In this document: one piece after another, positions 37,701 through 44,637 of the stretch | Layout of the letters: every line of letters starts with the position of its first letter | How positions within the stretch are numbered: position 1 is the first letter of the stretch | DNA from: CAZGKW01 sp964526295 | GTDB lineage: Bacteria; Planctomycetota; Phycisphaerae; FEN-1346 | Assembly: GCA_964526295.1 (NCBI GenBank) | Contig: CAZGKW010000019.1 | Span: 16,779-80,778 of the forward strand | DNA: 64,000 nucleotides | Reading direction: 5' to 3' | Program-made: the position numbers and the translations under genes | The notes under the pieces: model-generated | Told to the model about the DNA's origin: nothing | Database searches by the model: none | Seen by the model: only the letters and a program-made list of their open reading frames with translations

Positions 37701-38093
37701 CTCCCCCGCGATGATGAAACCGTAGTGCGTGCCGTGGAAGTACGTGCGGGCGGCGTCGCGGAGGAGCCGCCAGTTCGTCGAGTGGGCGTCGACGACGTTC
37801 TCGCGGAAGGCGTCGATCTCGTTCCGCCGGCCGAGGGTCCGGAGGCACTGGACCGCGTTCGTGAGATAGACGCCCACCTGCCGCGGGTCGGCCTCCGGGT
37901 CGAGGGCCAGCCGGGAGTACGCCTCGTAGGCCTCCTTCCAGTTGCCGTCGTTGAAGAGTTTCTCGGCCCGCTGGGGCGTGGCCGGTTCGTCGCGGGCCTG
38001 CCCGGCGCCGGTGTGGCGGAGCCCGGCCACTACGAGAAGCCCCCCGAGCACGGCGAAGGTGATTGGCAGAGACACAAACGTTGAACGCTTCAT
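31794..38093 (-). CDS. Alpha-2-macroglobulin family protein with thioester
   Basis: About 2,099 residues from the ATG at 38093 (GGAAAGG site); a hydrophobic N-terminal segment (TFAVLGGLLVVAG) is a signal peptide or anchor. Residues about 30-440 are helical, TPR-like. Macroglobulin domains follow, then an MG/Ala-rich segment (about 1240-1305) where the bait region should lie, then TALWVAALATDEKGEAEVSLTMPEDLTTWKTRAW in two blocks typical of the family. The internal thioester motif is intact, PYGCTEQ with Cys at about 1549, inside the alpha-toroid domain (QNGDGGWGWFSG). Such proteins trap attacking proteases in the periplasm. The penicillin-binding protein 1C usually paired with the proteobacterial form is absent here. 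Downstream of it is a 210-bp gap with no gene. Confidence 0.85.
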   Translation of the reverse strand: MKRSTFVSLPITFAVLGGLLVVAGLRHTGAGQARDEPATPQRAEKLFNDGNWKEAYEAYSRLALDPEADPRQVGVYLTNAVQCLRTLGRRNEIDAFRENVVDAHSTNWRLLRDAARTYFHGTHYGFIIAGEFERGPHRGGGKAVNSYERDRARGLQLLQRAMPLAEGDKGASGGEVAGFYAELATYLVGQRGYHEAWRLQYLTDLSTLPDYEEGHYWYGGRTRGAPVDADGDPVYHKLPDSWEAAESDGERWRWALMQQVEHNPGSADAVRRTFADFLWQQFGVQTMAEYRWFFGRGAEADGEGADESGTYALHTLGDGETIAKLATGIRRFDLPEEFNFIRIYQALAEKGDTQAIQRLGELFQNRRQYPTAADWWQRHLEVTGRWEKFKDKPYTYHPTKPTVHAWEQLRQVRGNWGMFEPVMTQPAGRGATVEYRFRNGRKVRFTAHEIDVAKLLDDVKDYLRSHPKDPDWRRMNIGDVGHRLVRENETKYLGRKVAEWDLDPAPRPDHFDKRITVTTPLQKAGAYLVVAEMAGGNTTRIVLWVADTAIVKTPLDGQTHHFVADAVTGRPIPKANVEFFGYQRRYVRKARSRGHYEVDTKQFAEFTGPDGQVLLGPDRMPSNYQWIVIARTPAGRLAYLGFTGVWYGNYHDREYNQTKYYAVTDRPVYRPEQTVKFKVWVNQAQYDREGPSPYADHKFAIEVYNPKDEKVYEDVFAADEYGGFDGELALPDEAGLGIWSIRLANSQQIGTFRVEEYKKPEFEVTIEAPDEPVMLGETVKAKVEARYYFGAPVTEARAKYKVLRTEHTARWYPVAEWDWFYGRGYWWFAYDYPWWPGWEKWGCPAPVPWWWWQRHPRQPPEVVAEGETEIGPEGTMKVPIDTAVAKAIHPDQDHRYEVTVEVTDKGRRTIVGRGEVLVARQPFKVYAWVDRGHYRVGDTVRAHFNAQRLDSKPVRGEGVLKLYRVTYTPDAKPVETQVQRWDLDTNAEGRAEVQIGAARAGQFRLSYTVTDSKGHEIEGGYVFVVRGEGGAGEDYRFNDIELVPDKRDYRPGEKVRLAVRTNRAGGTVLLFERPSNGVYLKPKVLRLRGKGRIEPVEVTKKDMPNFFVEAVTVSDGDVHRALREIVVPPEDRTLTVEVTPSAEEYKPGEKATVKVKLTDSTGEPFQGSTVVSIYDKAVEYISGGSNVPEIKEFFWKWRRHHRPRHETNLARGTYRLLRQGEVAMAFLGVFGYAVPEEVPLDDQMGQRGGRMQPRAGLGGGGMNRTFDAPMPMGATPAPGMAMREAEGLAFDAAGAKGGEAPAEPQMAEPTVRTQFADTALWVAALATDEKGEAEVSLTMPEDLTTWKTRAWAMGDGTRCGEGTAEVVTTKNVIVRLQAPRFFVQKDEVVLSAVVHNYLKTAKTAQVVLEVDANILEPMVEFVGLRADSEDGTRLVKVTKTVEIEAGGEERVDWRVKAVEPGEAVVRMKALTDEESDAMEMRFPVYVHGMLKTESFCGVVRPDAKANRVTIRVPAERRPKEGRLEVRYSPTLAMAMIDALPYLAEYPYGCTEQTLNRFLPAVITQNVLMRMDVDLAGVREKITNLNAQEIGDDLKRMKDWKRLVGEKRWDGEKWVDRSPVFEEGKIENMVKAGVERLTSMQNGDGGWGWFSGREERSWPHTTGVVVHGLQTARENDVAIVPGVLERGIRWLKRHQAEEVRKLRLHEKTGGRKGKPTATNLDAFVYMVLVDEKHDDAEMRGFLYRDRTHLAVYTKAMFGLALHKAGHPDQRDMLIRNVEQFLVEDDENQTAYLKLPNQGWWWYWYGSEYEAHAYYLKLLAATNPKGRTASRLVKYLLNNRRHATYWNSTRDTALVIEAFADYLKATGEHKPDMTVEVLVDGNVLKTVRITSEDLFSFDNKLVLEAEEVTTGEHTLELRRRGEGPLYWNAYLTNFTLEDPITRAGLEIKVRRKYYKLVPVEKTVPDAGSRGQVVERRVEKYERRPLRNLALLKSGDLVEIELEIESKNDYEYILFEDMKAAGFEPVELRSGYHEDGLRAYMELRDERVTFFVQRLARGRHSIAYRMRAEIPGRFSALPTKASAMYAAELKANSDEMKVRIED

Positions 38094-38257
38094 GGCAGAC
38101 CTTTCCGCGGGTTCGGTCTTCCGTGGGTTTCGTGCAGCGCCGGCGCGAGCGGCTTTCCGGCCCTGCAAACACTTGGACGCGACTCGAGCCGCGGCAGTTC
38201 CGCTCGAAGCCTTTGGGCGTCGGTTTGGCTCGCCGGCCGGCCTCCCACGAAAACCTC

Positions 38258-38287
38258 GTGACTTGTCCCCTCTCGTCGGGTTATAGC
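38258..38287 (+). promoter_or_regulatory. Predicted promoter for the VCBS/heparinase pair
   Basis: GTGACT (38258-38263), 18-base spacer, TATAGC (38282-38287), about 65 bp before the GTG at 38352. The -35 resembles the GTGACA seen at 6169. Confidence 0.35.
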
Positions 38288-38351
38288 CACGGGCCCCGGG
38301 CGCAGCATAGGGCGTTTGCCCACGGGACAGGTTCGCAGCGAGGAATGCACG

Positions 38352-40310
38352 GTGGCGACACGTTACTGGAATGCATGGTCACGCCGGGCCGCCTGGTCGG
38401 CGGCGACCGTCCTCATCGGCGCCGGGACGGCCCAGGCCCTGATCAACCCCAACTACACGCCGGTCGATCTCGTAGAGCAGTCCGACGTGGTCCTGGCCCT
38501 CGACATCGGGCCGGTCAAGGAGGAGCAGGCGCCGCCGATCCGGGTCAGGCAGGTCCTGAAGGGCCAGGCCCCGGACGGGCTGGCATTCGACTTCGCGAAG
38601 ACCGACCGCCTCATGCGGGACCGCTTCCTCCAAGCCTTCCAGGAGGGCGCGACCGGCCCGGCCATGCTCTTCGGCGGCGCCTACGAGGGCGTCGAGGAGG
38701 ACGGGTTCGGTTTCGGCGGCATGGGCTCCGACGACGCGCCGCCGCCGAAGATGTACCTGCTCGTCGATGCGCCGAACGCCAACTACGACCCCTGGTTCCA
38801 GCTTGTCCGGACCCCCGGCGGCCGCGGATGGGTCCTCGGCGACGACCGCGGCGTCATGAAGGCCGTCTGGGCGGGCGGCACCCGGATGTTCGAGCGGTGC
38901 GTCCGGTACGTCCAGACCGACGCCGACCCCGTCGTGCCCGTCCGCGTCGGCGCCGAGTGGGTCGACCGCGTCAAGGCCGCGACGGTGCCGGGCAAGGTCC
39001 ATGACTTGCTTGCCGTCGACCCGTTCGGCGAGGACGGGGCGCTGCTCATGGTCCTCGCCGAATCGGGCGACCGGCTGCTCCGCTTCGACCGCGAGGCGAA
39101 GGGGTTCGTCGACGAGGCGCCGCGGCGGGGCCTCGAGTCGGCGTCACGTGCCGCGGCGTGGGCGGACCTGAACGGCGATGGCCGGCTCGACCTCGCCTCC
39201 TGCGACGGGCAGAAGCTGACCGTCTGGGTCCAGGCGGCGGACGGGACGTTCGCGGCGAAACCCGCCGGCGTCGAGCTTCCCGGCGGCTGCGTGGCGTTGG
39301 CCGCGGCGGACGCGGGCGTTGAGGGCAAGTCGGGCCTCCTCGTCTCGACCTCCGGCGTGCCGGTCTTGTTGAAGCCCGCGTCTGACGCTACGTTCGAGGC
39401 GCGGCCGATCGCCTCGGCCGAGGAAGCGAAGGCCCATGAGAAGGAACTCGCGACGGCCGGACCGTGCCTTCTGGCCGATTTCGATGGCGACGCCGTTGCC
39501 GACGTCCTACAGCCGTGTGCCCGCGGGGCCCGGTTCTACAAGGGTACGGGAGGCGGCGCTTTCGCGCCCCCGAAGCCGGCCGGCGACCTGTGGTCGCCGG
39601 GGGAGGGCGTCCGCGGCGATACGGGCGACTGGGACGGCGACGGCCGCCTCGACGTCGCCCTGGCCGGCTACGAGGGCTGCGCCCTGTGGCACAACCTGGG
39701 CGGCGGGCGATTTGAGGGCCTGACGACGCGGACCGGCGAGATTCCGTACATCGTCCGGCCCCGGTCCCTGGCCGCCCGGACCTGCGAGATCAACAACGAC
39801 GGCCGCCAGGACGTGCTGTTCCTGTACCCGCACGTGCCGGCCCAGGTGTTCTTCAACCGGGGGTTCGCGTGCTTCGGGTTCGCGGTGGAGATGGACCTGG
39901 CGACCTCGGGGGCCCTGCCCGAGGCGGGACAAGGCCAGCAGGCGGGGACCGCGGCCGACCTGACCGGTGACGGGGCCCAGGACCTCGCGCTGGTCCTGAC
40001 GACCGGCGAGGTGTGGGTGCTCGTCCGGTCGGCCCAGGTCCCGCCGCTCGGAGTCGAGGTGCGGCTCGCGCCGGCGGCGAGCGCCCGGGGGCCGGTCCGC
40101 GTGACGGGATGGGACCGCGACCGGTGCCTCGGCGCGTGGACCGTCGCTCCGGGAACAGCCGGCTCGCTGGTGGGCCTGGAGCGGCCGGGGGCCCGGCTCA
40201 TCAAGTGGCAGTTCCCCGGCGGCGAGGCGCAGACGAAGCAGGTCATCGCCGACCGCGGCGTCGTGACGGTCCACCTGACGCCGGACGCGGCGGCGGTGGC
40301 GAAGCCGTGA
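38352..40310 (+). CDS. Secreted FG-GAP/VCBS-repeat protein
   Basis: About 652 residues from the GTG at 38352 (GAGGA site), with a signal peptide ending near AGTAQA (about residue 28). An N-terminal domain of about 200 residues has no recognised family. From about residue 260 a beta-propeller of FG-GAP/VCBS repeats is marked by calcium-loop motifs DLNGDGRLDL, DFDGDAVADV, DWDGDGRLDV, EINNDGRQDV and DLTGDGAQDL. Such propellers are adhesion or binding scaffolds. The stop overlaps the start of the heparinase-like gene (GTGA at 40307-40310), so the two products are made together and may act on the same polymer. Confidence 0.8.
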   Translation: MATRYWNAWSRRAAWSAATVLIGAGTAQALINPNYTPVDLVEQSDVVLALDIGPVKEEQAPPIRVRQVLKGQAPDGLAFDFAKTDRLMRDRFLQAFQEGATGPAMLFGGAYEGVEEDGFGFGGMGSDDAPPPKMYLLVDAPNANYDPWFQLVRTPGGRGWVLGDDRGVMKAVWAGGTRMFERCVRYVQTDADPVVPVRVGAEWVDRVKAATVPGKVHDLLAVDPFGEDGALLMVLAESGDRLLRFDREAKGFVDEAPRRGLESASRAAAWADLNGDGRLDLASCDGQKLTVWVQAADGTFAAKPAGVELPGGCVALAAADAGVEGKSGLLVSTSGVPVLLKPASDATFEARPIASAEEAKAHEKELATAGPCLLADFDGDAVADVLQPCARGARFYKGTGGGAFAPPKPAGDLWSPGEGVRGDTGDWDGDGRLDVALAGYEGCALWHNLGGGRFEGLTTRTGEIPYIVRPRSLAARTCEINNDGRQDVLFLYPHVPAQVFFNRGFACFGFAVEMDLATSGALPEAGQGQQAGTAADLTGDGAQDLALVLTTGEVWVLVRSAQVPPLGVEVRLAPAASARGPVRVTGWDRDRCLGAWTVAPGTAGSLVGLERPGARLIKWQFPGGEAQTKQVIADRGVVTVHLTPDAAAVAKP

Positions 40311-42193
40311 GGGTCCGTGCCCGGACTGCGCGGCGGGCGTGCCGCTGGGCCGTTGCCGGCTTGGCCGCCGCGGTCTGGGCCGCGGCGTGCACCCCCGCGA
40401 CCGCCGCCCGGCCGGCGCGACCGCGCAGGGCCCCGGAGGCCCCCACGATGACGACCGGCGTCCATCCTCGGCTGGTCTTTGCCCGCGACGAGGTGCCCGC
40501 CCTGCGGCGAAAGGCCGAGACCCCCGCGGGCCGGGCCATCCTCGCTCGCCTCCGCCGGCTCCTGAGAAGGGCCGACGACCGGCCCGACCAGGCGGATGCG
40601 GGGTTCCATGCCGCCGGCCACGGACTGCTCTACCTCCTGAGCGACGAGCGGTCCCACGCCGACGAGGCCCGGCGGCTGGTCGAGTTGGTCCGCTCCGACG
40701 CCGTGCGGCACCACGGCGTCGCGCTTTGGCGGCCCGGCTATAAGATGATCGTCCGGACCGACCCGGCGGTGGGTGTCGCGCTGGCCTACGACCTGTGCCA
40801 TGACGCCTGGGACGAGGCGTTCCGCCGGGACGTGGCGGCCGATTTGGGCGACCGGGCCCGACAGTTCATCCGCGGCGGAGGCAAGGGCTGGAACCCCAGC
40901 CCGATGAGCAACTGGCACGCCAACACCCGGTCCGCCGCAGGCATCTGCGCCTTGGCCGTCCTGGGCGACCCCGGCGCGGAGGGGGCCGAAGGGTCCGTTC
41001 GCGATGCCGTCCGGGGCCTGCACAACTGGATGGAGGGCCAGATCGGCGACCGCGGCTGGACCCAGGAGGGCTTGGCCTACTACCGCTATCCCCTGACGCA
41101 CCACGTGCTTCCGTTCATCCAGATCTATCGGAACGTCGTCGACGCGGACGCCTTTCGCGGCACCGCCGCCGACTGGTTCGGCCTGTTCTACGTCGCCCTG
41201 CTCGTGCCGGGGGCGGGGGAGGTGCCCGTGGTCAATCCGGGCGACGACCGCCGGTGCGAGCCGACCCGCTGGCGGGCGGGGGCGTTCCCCCTGGCCCTCG
41301 GGACCGTCCCGCCCGAGAAGCGGCCTGGCTTCCTGTGGACGTATCGGCAGCGGCACGGCCCGGAGGGCGACGGGACGCTCGGCATTTTCCTGCCGCACCA
41401 CGCCCTGTTTGCCCTGGCGACGTGGCCGGACGGTCTCGATCCGGCGAACCCGGCGACGGTGATGGACCGCGTCTGGGCGGACCGCAAGCGCGGCCAGTTC
41501 CTCTTGCGAAACCGCTGGGCGGACGCCGACGACTTCGTCGCGTGCTTCGATGCGAACGTCGATCCCCAGCGCGACACGGGCAAGCCGGTCTGTAGCGGCG
41601 GCTTCGCCTTTACCGGCCTCGGGACGCTCTGGGCGGGCATCGCCGTGCCGGGCGGCAAGTCGCGGAGGGACTACTGCGTCGTCGAAGCGCCGGGTATGGA
41701 CGAGCAGGGCGGCGGACGCATCACCTGGTTCGAGCCCCGCGAGGACGGCTCCGGCGTCGTCACGGCCGACCTGAGCGCCGTCTACCGTGAGGGGGCGATC
41801 CGCTCGTTCGCCGTCGACTATGGCGAGGCGTCCGGCACGGCGGCCCTCGTCGCGGTGGTCGACCGGTTCGCCTCGCCGGTCGAGAGGGTGTGGCGGATGC
41901 ACACGCGGGGCCGGGCGAGCGCCGAGCCGGGCGGGTTCACGATTCGCGGCGAGCGCGGAGCGACCCTCCGCGGGACGGTCGTCGGGCCGAGTGCGGCCCG
42001 CGTGTCGGTGGACGGGTCGACCGTCGAGGGCCGCGCTTCAGGCGACGGCGCTACGGCCTTCTTCGTCGTTATGACCGTCCAGCGGGGCGGGCCGCCGGCC
42101 GTCGGCGTCAAAGGTGAGGGCCTCGACGCGTCGGTCACGGTCGGCCGCCGGACGGTCCGATTTGACGGCGACAGGATCGTCCTCGGCCGGTAG
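40307..42193 (+). CDS. Secreted heparinase II/III-like protein
   Basis: About 628 residues from the GTG at 40307, which overlaps the previous stop by four bases and implies translational coupling. A basic N-terminus and hydrophobic WAVAGLAAAVWAAAC form a signal peptide with a possible lipobox Cys at about residue 25. HPRLVFARDEVPALRRKAET is the family's opening, NWHANTRSAAGICALAVLG (about 200-220) a toroid helix, and QFLLRNRWADADDFVACF starts the C-terminal beta-sandwich, which is paralogous to the truncated gene at the left edge of the window. Likely lyase or binding protein for an acidic glycan; catalytic residues were not assigned. Confidence 0.7.
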   Translation: MRVRARTARRACRWAVAGLAAAVWAAACTPATAARPARPRRAPEAPTMTTGVHPRLVFARDEVPALRRKAETPAGRAILARLRRLLRRADDRPDQADAGFHAAGHGLLYLLSDERSHADEARRLVELVRSDAVRHHGVALWRPGYKMIVRTDPAVGVALAYDLCHDAWDEAFRRDVAADLGDRARQFIRGGGKGWNPSPMSNWHANTRSAAGICALAVLGDPGAEGAEGSVRDAVRGLHNWMEGQIGDRGWTQEGLAYYRYPLTHHVLPFIQIYRNVVDADAFRGTAADWFGLFYVALLVPGAGEVPVVNPGDDRRCEPTRWRAGAFPLALGTVPPEKRPGFLWTYRQRHGPEGDGTLGIFLPHHALFALATWPDGLDPANPATVMDRVWADRKRGQFLLRNRWADADDFVACFDANVDPQRDTGKPVCSGGFAFTGLGTLWAGIAVPGGKSRRDYCVVEAPGMDEQGGGRITWFEPREDGSGVVTADLSAVYREGAIRSFAVDYGEASGTAALVAVVDRFASPVERVWRMHTRGRASAEPGGFTIRGERGATLRGTVVGPSAARVSVDGSTVEGRASGDGATAFFVVMTVQRGGPPAVGVKGEGLDASVTVGRRTVRFDGDRIVLGR

Positions 42194-42196
42194 AAT
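42168..42196 (+). promoter_or_regulatory. Possible promoter before the zinc-ribbon membrane protein gene
   Basis: GCGACA (42168-42173), 17-base spacer, TAGAAT (42191-42196), lying over the stop codon of the heparinase-like gene and 30 bp before the ATG at 42226. The hexamer may be a by-product of the stop codon context. Confidence 0.3.
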
Positions 42197-42225
42197 GGCC
42201 CACGGACCCGTCAGCTGGGCATAGC

Positions 42226-42915
42226 ATGGCTGAGACAGGCGCGCGGTGCATCCAGTGCGGCTCGCAGGACGTGGCCGGCACGTGGTACGCCGCCGTGGCC
42301 GCCGAATCGTGCTGGGTGTGCGGCAAGAACGTCCCGACGCCCGTCGCGCCGGTGTGGGTGACGGATGCGATGGTCGTTTGGCAGCTGCCGCTATGTGCCG
42401 GCTGCCTGATCATGCAATACGCTGTGTCGCAGCGTCGGCGTGCCAGGAAGCTGTGGATATCGGCGCTTAAGATAGGCGCTGTCGCAGTCGGCTTGGCGTT
42501 GCTGGTGGCGCTCATCGCGGCGGTCACGGCCCATATCGACGTTATTGACATTATACTTCGTGTGCTACTTGCGGTGGGCATGGCAGCGTTCGTGATTGCG
42601 GCGGTCGTGTTGACAATTCGCCGGCGGCGTGTTGCCGCAGCGCGCCCGGCCCACGAGCCGTGGCGCACGGAGGCAGCCGCTGCGGCGGAGGGCTTCGTTA
42701 AGGCGCGGCTCGAGAGGGAACGGGCAGAGGCTGCACATGATGGGCCGACCGGTTTTTCGCTTCCTGCGTTCGCCTCCGAGCCAACTGAGGAGCTGGAGGA
42801 GCGGCTGGGGGCGTGCTATCTGAAGGAGCAGCGGCGGCGGGTCGTGGCCGTGGCGCCGACGCGGGAGGAGCTCGAGCGGAAGTTGGCCGAGGAGGCCGGT
42901 GAATCGGCCGACTGA
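42226..42915 (+). CDS. Membrane protein with N-terminal zinc-ribbon-like cysteines
   Basis: 229 residues from an ATG at 42226. Three CxxC pairs (C8/C11, C29/C32, C57/C60) suggest a zinc ribbon plus one spare pair. Two membrane helices lie at about 81-101 and 107-129, followed by an acidic/basic helical tail with coiled-coil character (EELEERLGACYLKEQRRR, TREELERKLAEEAGE). No family recognised. The middle of the gene is visibly less GC-rich than its neighbours, with A/T in many third positions (about 42440-42620), compatible with recent acquisition or relaxed constraint. Confidence 0.6.
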   Translation: MAETGARCIQCGSQDVAGTWYAAVAAESCWVCGKNVPTPVAPVWVTDAMVVWQLPLCAGCLIMQYAVSQRRRARKLWISALKIGAVAVGLALLVALIAAVTAHIDVIDIILRVLLAVGMAAFVIAAVVLTIRRRRVAAARPAHEPWRTEAAAAAEGFVKARLERERAEAAHDGPTGFSLPAFASEPTEELEERLGACYLKEQRRRVVAVAPTREELERKLAEEAGESAD

Positions 42916-42918
42916 CCC

Positions 42919-42950
42919 GTTTCGCCGCCGCGCTTGCGCGGCGCGTTCTG
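42919..42950 (+). repeat. REP-like hairpin, family 1, forward copy of a pair
   Basis: Head GTTTCGC then a perfect 8-bp stem CGCCGCGC (42926-42933) / GCGCGGCG (42936-42943) with apex TT. The same stem recurs at 52721-52738. Together with the inverted copy just downstream it occupies the space between two convergent genes and could terminate transcription from both sides. Confidence 0.6.
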
Positions 42951-42960
42951 TGGATTGACG

Positions 42961-42986
42961 CGGCGGGCAAGCCTTCCGGCGAAACA
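42961..42986 (-). repeat. REP-like element, family 1, inverted copy of a pair
   Basis: Minus-strand reading begins GTTTCGCCGG and carries the CTTG apex (GGCTTGCC), but the stem is imperfect. It lies 10 bp from the forward copy. Confidence 0.45.
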
Positions 42987-43009
42987 AGTGCGTCGTGACG
43001 ACAGCGCGG

Positions 43010-43061
43010 CGTGGCGCGTGTCGCGCGCCCCGCGGCGTGGCGCGTGTCGCGCGCCCCGCGG
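43010..43061. repeat. 26-bp unit repeated twice in tandem
   Basis: Units 43010-43035 and 43036-43061 are identical over 26 bases, beginning CGTGGCGCGTGTCGCGCGCC. It lies 17 bp from the end of the E2 gene, in the convergent gap that also holds the REP-like pair. The unit is too short and the copy number too low to suggest function. Confidence 0.7.
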
Positions 43062-43078
43062 CGGGCTCGAACGGCCTA

Positions 43079-44602
43079 TCAAGCCGCTTCGAAGTCTGCG
43101 TCCTCGAGGACCTTCCGCACCGCCTGGAGGTATTGGACGGCGGTCGCCCCGTCGACGATGCGGTGGTCGTAGGAGAGCGACAGGAACATCCGCTTGCGGA
43201 CGGCGAGGCCGCCGTCGACGACCGCCGGCACCTCGGCGATGCGGCCGGTGGCCAGGATGGCCGCCTGGGGCTGGTGGATGATGGGCGTCGAGATGACCGC
43301 CCCGAAGACGCCCGGGTTCGTGATGGTGAACGTGCCCTCGCCGAGGTCGGCCGGCGAGACCTTCCCGGCCCGCGTCTTTTCGGCCACCTTCTGGATCGCC
43401 CGCGCGAGGTCCTCGAGGTCCATGCGGTCGGCGTCGCGGATGATCGGCACGACGAGCCCCTCCTCGACCGAGACGGCCAGGCCCAGGTGGACCCGGTACT
43501 TGATGATGATGCCTTTGTCGGTCCAGGAGGCGTTCAGGGCAGGGTAGTCGTGGAGTGCCCGGACGGCCGCGTTCGCGATGAGGGCCGTGTAGGTGAGGTG
43601 GACGTCGGTGTCCGGATGGTCGGCTTGGTACTGCGTGCGGAACCGCGCGGCGGCGGTCATGTCGACCTCGGCGACGGTCGTCACGTGCGGGGCGACGTGC
43701 TTGGAACGTGCCATGTGCTCGGCGACGGCCTTCCGCATGGGGGAGAGAGGCATGAGCTCGCCGTCGACCTCGTCGATGGAGGGGGGCTGGGGCGCGGCGG
43801 CCTCGGTTCCCGCGGATTCAGATGTGGCCTTGGCCGCCTCTTCATCCCCGGGCTCGGCGGCCTCAGCCTTTGCCTCGGTCCCCTCCTCGGGCTTCTTGCG
43901 TTTGGCTTTCTGCTTCTCGATGTGATCCAGGACGTCCTGGCGGGTGATGCGGCCCATGCGGCCGGTGCCCTCGACCTGACCCAGGTCGATGAGTCGCTCG
44001 CGGGCGAGGCGTCGGACGGCGGGCGAGGCGAGGACGCCGAGGGTGCCCAGGGCGATGGGGCCCTGAGTCGGGGCGATGCGGTCGCGCGGTCGGCGGGGCG
44101 GCTGACGGGGCTTGCGGGCTTCGGGCTTCGCCTCGGGCGGGGCTTCGGCTGGTGCGGTTCCCGGGGATTTGGTCGCCGCTGGTGCCGTTTCTTCGTCGCC
44201 GGGCGTTCTGGTCGCGGCCGGCGCCGCTCTCTCGCCGGCGGGCTTCTTCTCTCCCTTTTCCTTCTCTTTTTTTTCTTCTTCTTCTTCCTTCTCCTCCTCC
44301 TTTTCTTCTTTCTGTTCCTTCTTCTCTTCTTTTTTCACGGCAGGGGCTTCGGCGGCCGCCTCGCCTTCGTCGCCGACGACGGCAAGCCTCTGGTCGACCT
44401 CGACGGTATCGCCTTCCTTGGCGAGGACTTCCAGGAGGACGCCCGCCCGCGGCGAAGGGATCTCGACGTCGATCTTGTCCGTGCCGACCTCGACGACCGG
44501 CTCGTCCTCCTCGACGCGGTCGCCGAGGCCCTTGAGCCACTTCAGGATCGTCCCCTCGGCGACGGACTCGCCCATGTGCGGCATGACGATATCGACGGGC
44601 AT
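43079..44602 (-). CDS. pdhC: 2-oxoacid dehydrogenase E2 (dihydrolipoamide acyltransferase)
   Basis: About 507 residues from the ATG at 44602. Lipoyl domain 1-75 with the lipoylated lysine K43 in GTDKIDVEIPSPRAG; a Lys/Glu-rich linker (about 90-125) encoded by a 71-nt uninterrupted polypyrimidine (plus strand) tract; an E3-binding domain at about 196-232 (SPAVRRLARE...GRITRQDVLDHI); a second Ala/Glu-rich linker; and the catalytic domain from about 285 ending with the active-site HRIVDG (480-485). It transfers the acyl group from E1 to CoA. Last gene of the central-carbon cluster, 35 bp after pdhB. Acetyl versus other acyl specificity cannot be read; no E3 (lpd) gene is in the window. Confidence 0.9.
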   Translation of the reverse strand: MPVDIVMPHMGESVAEGTILKWLKGLGDRVEEDEPVVEVGTDKIDVEIPSPRAGVLLEVLAKEGDTVEVDQRLAVVGDEGEAAAEAPAVKKEEKKEQKEEKEEEKEEEEEKKEKEKGEKKPAGERAAPAATRTPGDEETAPAATKSPGTAPAEAPPEAKPEARKPRQPPRRPRDRIAPTQGPIALGTLGVLASPAVRRLARERLIDLGQVEGTGRMGRITRQDVLDHIEKQKAKRKKPEEGTEAKAEAAEPGDEEAAKATSESAGTEAAAPQPPSIDEVDGELMPLSPMRKAVAEHMARSKHVAPHVTTVAEVDMTAAARFRTQYQADHPDTDVHLTYTALIANAAVRALHDYPALNASWTDKGIIIKYRVHLGLAVSVEEGLVVPIIRDADRMDLEDLARAIQKVAEKTRAGKVSPADLGEGTFTITNPGVFGAVISTPIIHQPQAAILATGRIAEVPAVVDGGLAVRKRMFLSLSYDHRIVDGATAVQYLQAVRKVLEDADFEAA

Positions 44603-44637
44603 CCTCGTCTGACCTCCTGATGGGCCCCCGGCCGGGC

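Noticed and set aside
38094..38257. Minus-strand promoter for the alpha-2-macroglobulin gene
   Set aside because: Only a weak TATAAC far upstream was found, with no -35 at a usable distance.
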